Shown one piece after another: positions 50,523 to 52,289 of a stretch of 52,289 nt of DNA (position 1 is the stretch's first letter; the number at the start of each line of letters is the position of its first letter). The position numbers were made by a program, and so were the translations under genes. Under the pieces are notes generated by a model. That model ran no database searches, was not told the origin of the DNA, and saw only the letters and a list, made by a program, of their open reading frames with translations. This DNA is from DASWKG01 sp036396755 (GTDB lineage: Bacteria; Actinomycetota; UBA4738; CALAEC01). The DNA lies in NCBI GenBank assembly GCA_036396755.1, contig DASWKG010000112.1, positions 1 to 52,289 of the forward strand, in the 5' to 3' direction.

Positions 50523-52289
50523 CTACTGGTAGCTGCCGGGACAGGTCGCGCCCACGAGCACCGAGCGCCACTGGCTGGCGTAGGGCGAGTAGTCGGAGTA
50601 CACGCTGAACTTCGCGAGGCTGTACTGGAACAGGCTGCCGGTCAGCCCCGTGTGGTAGAGGATCCGCTCCCCCGCCTGGAGCCCGACGGTTCCGAGCGGC
50701 GCGCGGATCGTGACCATGTCCTTCGCGTAGTCGATGGTGCCGGTGGCGGCCCCGCGACGGGTGAAGTTGATGGCCTCCGCGGTGCCGCCGGTGGTGTCTC
50801 CCCACTCGAACGAGTAGCCGCCGGCCGCCCCGGTGTCGTCGAGGCTGATGGGCCCGATCGCCGCGAGGTACTTGTTGTAGGTGCCGGTGCCGTCGGTGAA
50901 CAGGTAGACCCATGTGTACGCGGCGGACCGGTCGTCGTTCGCGAGCACGTGCGCCAGCTCGAGGTCCTCGACCCGCAGCGTCGCGGTGAGCTGTCCGCCG
51001 CTCGTGTCGACGCTCGTCTCTCTGAGGTCGATGGCGGGGTTGTTCTGCGAGTGCATGTTCAGGGTCTGGCGCGCGCGGGCGTCACCGGCGGTGTCGAGCT
51101 GCTGGGGCATGCACGCGACCGATCGCGCGGGCTCGGGCCAGCCGCCCTCGTCCGGGGTGAGGATCCGCACCCGGTGGTAGTCGGCGATCGCCAGCGAGCC
51201 GCCGTCCGGCGACAGCGCGATCGCGTTCGGCTGGAGCAGCGCGGTGGCGAGCGCCGCGTCGTCGCGCTCGAGGTCGAAGATGCCGGTCCCTGCGACCCTC
51301 GACACCATCCCGTTCGGGGCGATGTAGGAGATGTAGGGCCCGGACGCACGGTTCCGGAGCAGGTACCCGTCGAGCCCCTGCTCGGCGACGAGGTAGCCGC
51401 CGCCGGGTACCGGCTCGACGTCGACCGGGTAGGCGAACGACGAGAGGGCGCCGATCGTCCCGTTCCGATGCTCGAGCCCGCCGTCGCCGGCGATCGTGTC
51501 GATCACCCGGGTTGCCGCGTCGACGCGCCGGATGCGGGCGTTGTACGAATCGGCGATCAGCAGGTTGCCGGCCTCGTCGAACTCGAGCCCCTCGGGCACG
51601 TCGAGCCTGGTCTGGTCGCTCAGCACCTTTCCGTCGCCCCCGTAGCCGCAGGGGGCCGACTGGTTCGTGTCGCGCGTGCCGGCGACGAGGTGGACGGTGC
51701 CGCCGCGCAGCATGCGGATGCGCGACGGGTTGCACCCGCTGTACGGCGCCTCCGTCCAGTAGACGTCGCCGTTCGGCGCCACCGCGAGGGCACGCGGGAA
51801 GTAGAGGTTCGCGTCGCCGGCGGGCATCTCATTCGGCTGGGGGCCGCCGTCGAGGAAGCCGACCTGCCGGCCCGCCATCTTCGTCAGCGTCTCCGCCTCG
51901 GGGTCGTAGACGGTGATCGCGCGGTTGCCCACGTCGGCGATCCAGACGCGGCCGTCGGGCCCGACGTCGATCGAGCGCGGGCTGCCGAGCGCGGTCTCGA
52001 GCGCGGGACCGCTGTCGTCCTCGACCTCGTCGCTCCCCATCTCGCCGCTGCCCGCCACCACGCGGATCGACCCGTCGGGGTCGAGCCGCCAGAGCCGGCC
52101 CCCGCCCTTGCGCGACGCGGGGATCGTGACCCCGCCGGGCGCCGGCGAGTCGGCGATGTACAGGCTGCCGCTCTCGTCGTAGGCGAGGCCCGCCACGTAC
52201 TGGAAGTCGGCGCCGAGCGCCTCGAGCCCGGGCGCGAACTCCGCCTTGTCGTGGCCCGTCCCCATGTAGGTGTCGATCGTCCCGTCGGG
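50523..52289 (-). CDS. NHL-repeat propeller protein with C-terminal beta-sandwich domain (5' end outside window)
   Basis: 589 codons are visible. The first visible residues PDGTIDTYMGTG continue an open frame, so the true start lies upstream. NHL-type repeats (GLAYDESGSLYIAD, IDVGPDGRVWIADVGN, LAVAPNGDVYWTE, LEFDEAGNLLIADSYNARIRRVD, IALSPDGGSLAIADYHRVRI) run through about 400 residues. The last 180 residues form a different, strand-rich domain ending in a Cys (LVGATCPGSYQ). It probably belongs to an extracellular operon with the two Asp-box proteins; its stop is 11 nt before copy 1. Confidence 0.85.
   Translation of the reverse strand, partial: PDGTIDTYMGTGHDKAEFAPGLEALGADFQYVAGLAYDESGSLYIADSPAPGGVTIPASRKGGGRLWRLDPDGSIRVVAGSGEMGSDEVEDDSGPALETALGSPRSIDVGPDGRVWIADVGNRAITVYDPEAETLTKMAGRQVGFLDGGPQPNEMPAGDANLYFPRALAVAPNGDVYWTEAPYSGCNPSRIRMLRGGTVHLVAGTRDTNQSAPCGYGGDGKVLSDQTRLDVPEGLEFDEAGNLLIADSYNARIRRVDAATRVIDTIAGDGGLEHRNGTIGALSSFAYPVDVEPVPGGGYLVAEQGLDGYLLRNRASGPYISYIAPNGMVSRVAGTGIFDLERDDAALATALLQPNAIALSPDGGSLAIADYHRVRILTPDEGGWPEPARSVACMPQQLDTAGDARARQTLNMHSQNNPAIDLRETSVDTSGGQLTATLRVEDLELAHVLANDDRSAAYTWVYLFTDGTGTYNKYLAAIGPISLDDTGAAGGYSFEWGDTTGGTAEAINFTRRGAATGTIDYAKDMVTIRAPLGTVGLQAGERILYHTGLTGSLFQYSLAKFSVYSDYSPYASQWRSVLVGATCPGSYQ

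Overview
The window is about 70% GC, rich in GTG starts and tightly overlapping genes. It looks like a chromosomal segment of a high-GC, menaquinone-using, respiring bacterium, most likely a deep-branching or uncultured actinobacterium. The hints are a Zur box and Rex boxes close to the actinobacterial consensus, a MenJ-like reductase, a YajQ protein, several apparently leaderless promoters and a second, partial nuo cluster. The phylum is an inference. I see no integrase, transposase, CRISPR array or rRNA.

Positions 1-9195: the start of tuf (EF-Tu) and tRNA-Met, tRNA-Thr and tRNA-Tyr all lie on the minus strand. Two accessory blocks sit between the tRNAs. The first is a zinc-uptake module (znuC-zur divergent from znuA-znuB, with a Zur operator over the znuA start codon). 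The second is a potassium/c-di-AMP-like module (DUF192 lipoprotein, a KimA-like permease, a 59-aa membrane protein, and a short KdpD with KdpE). yajQ follows.

Positions 9197-20420: an M23 peptidase, HtpX, and a ten-gene complex I operon nuoABCHIJKLMN (cluster 1) on the minus strand. It lacks nuoD, nuoE, nuoF and nuoG, and its NuoI has a long C-terminal extension. A Rex-like operator overlaps its promoter.

Positions 20421-27874: small and secreted proteins of unknown function, a CUT1-type sugar ABC transporter operon (permease, binding protein, ATPase, permease), and a RES/Xre toxin-antitoxin pair.

Positions 27961-44588: on the minus strand, a MenJ-like FAD reductase, a complete 14-gene nuoA-N operon (cluster 2) and a long-chain polyprenyl diphosphate synthase. 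A second Rex-like operator, nearly identical in layout to the one before cluster 1, precedes menJ. Quinone-tail synthesis, quinone-tail reduction and both complex I sets therefore appear to form one NADH/NAD+-responsive respiratory regulon.

Positions 44623-52289: a PPOX-fold flavin/F420 protein, a short-chain (GGPP-type) prenyl synthase, two tandem paralogous secreted Asp-box propeller proteins, and an NHL-repeat protein cut by the window end.
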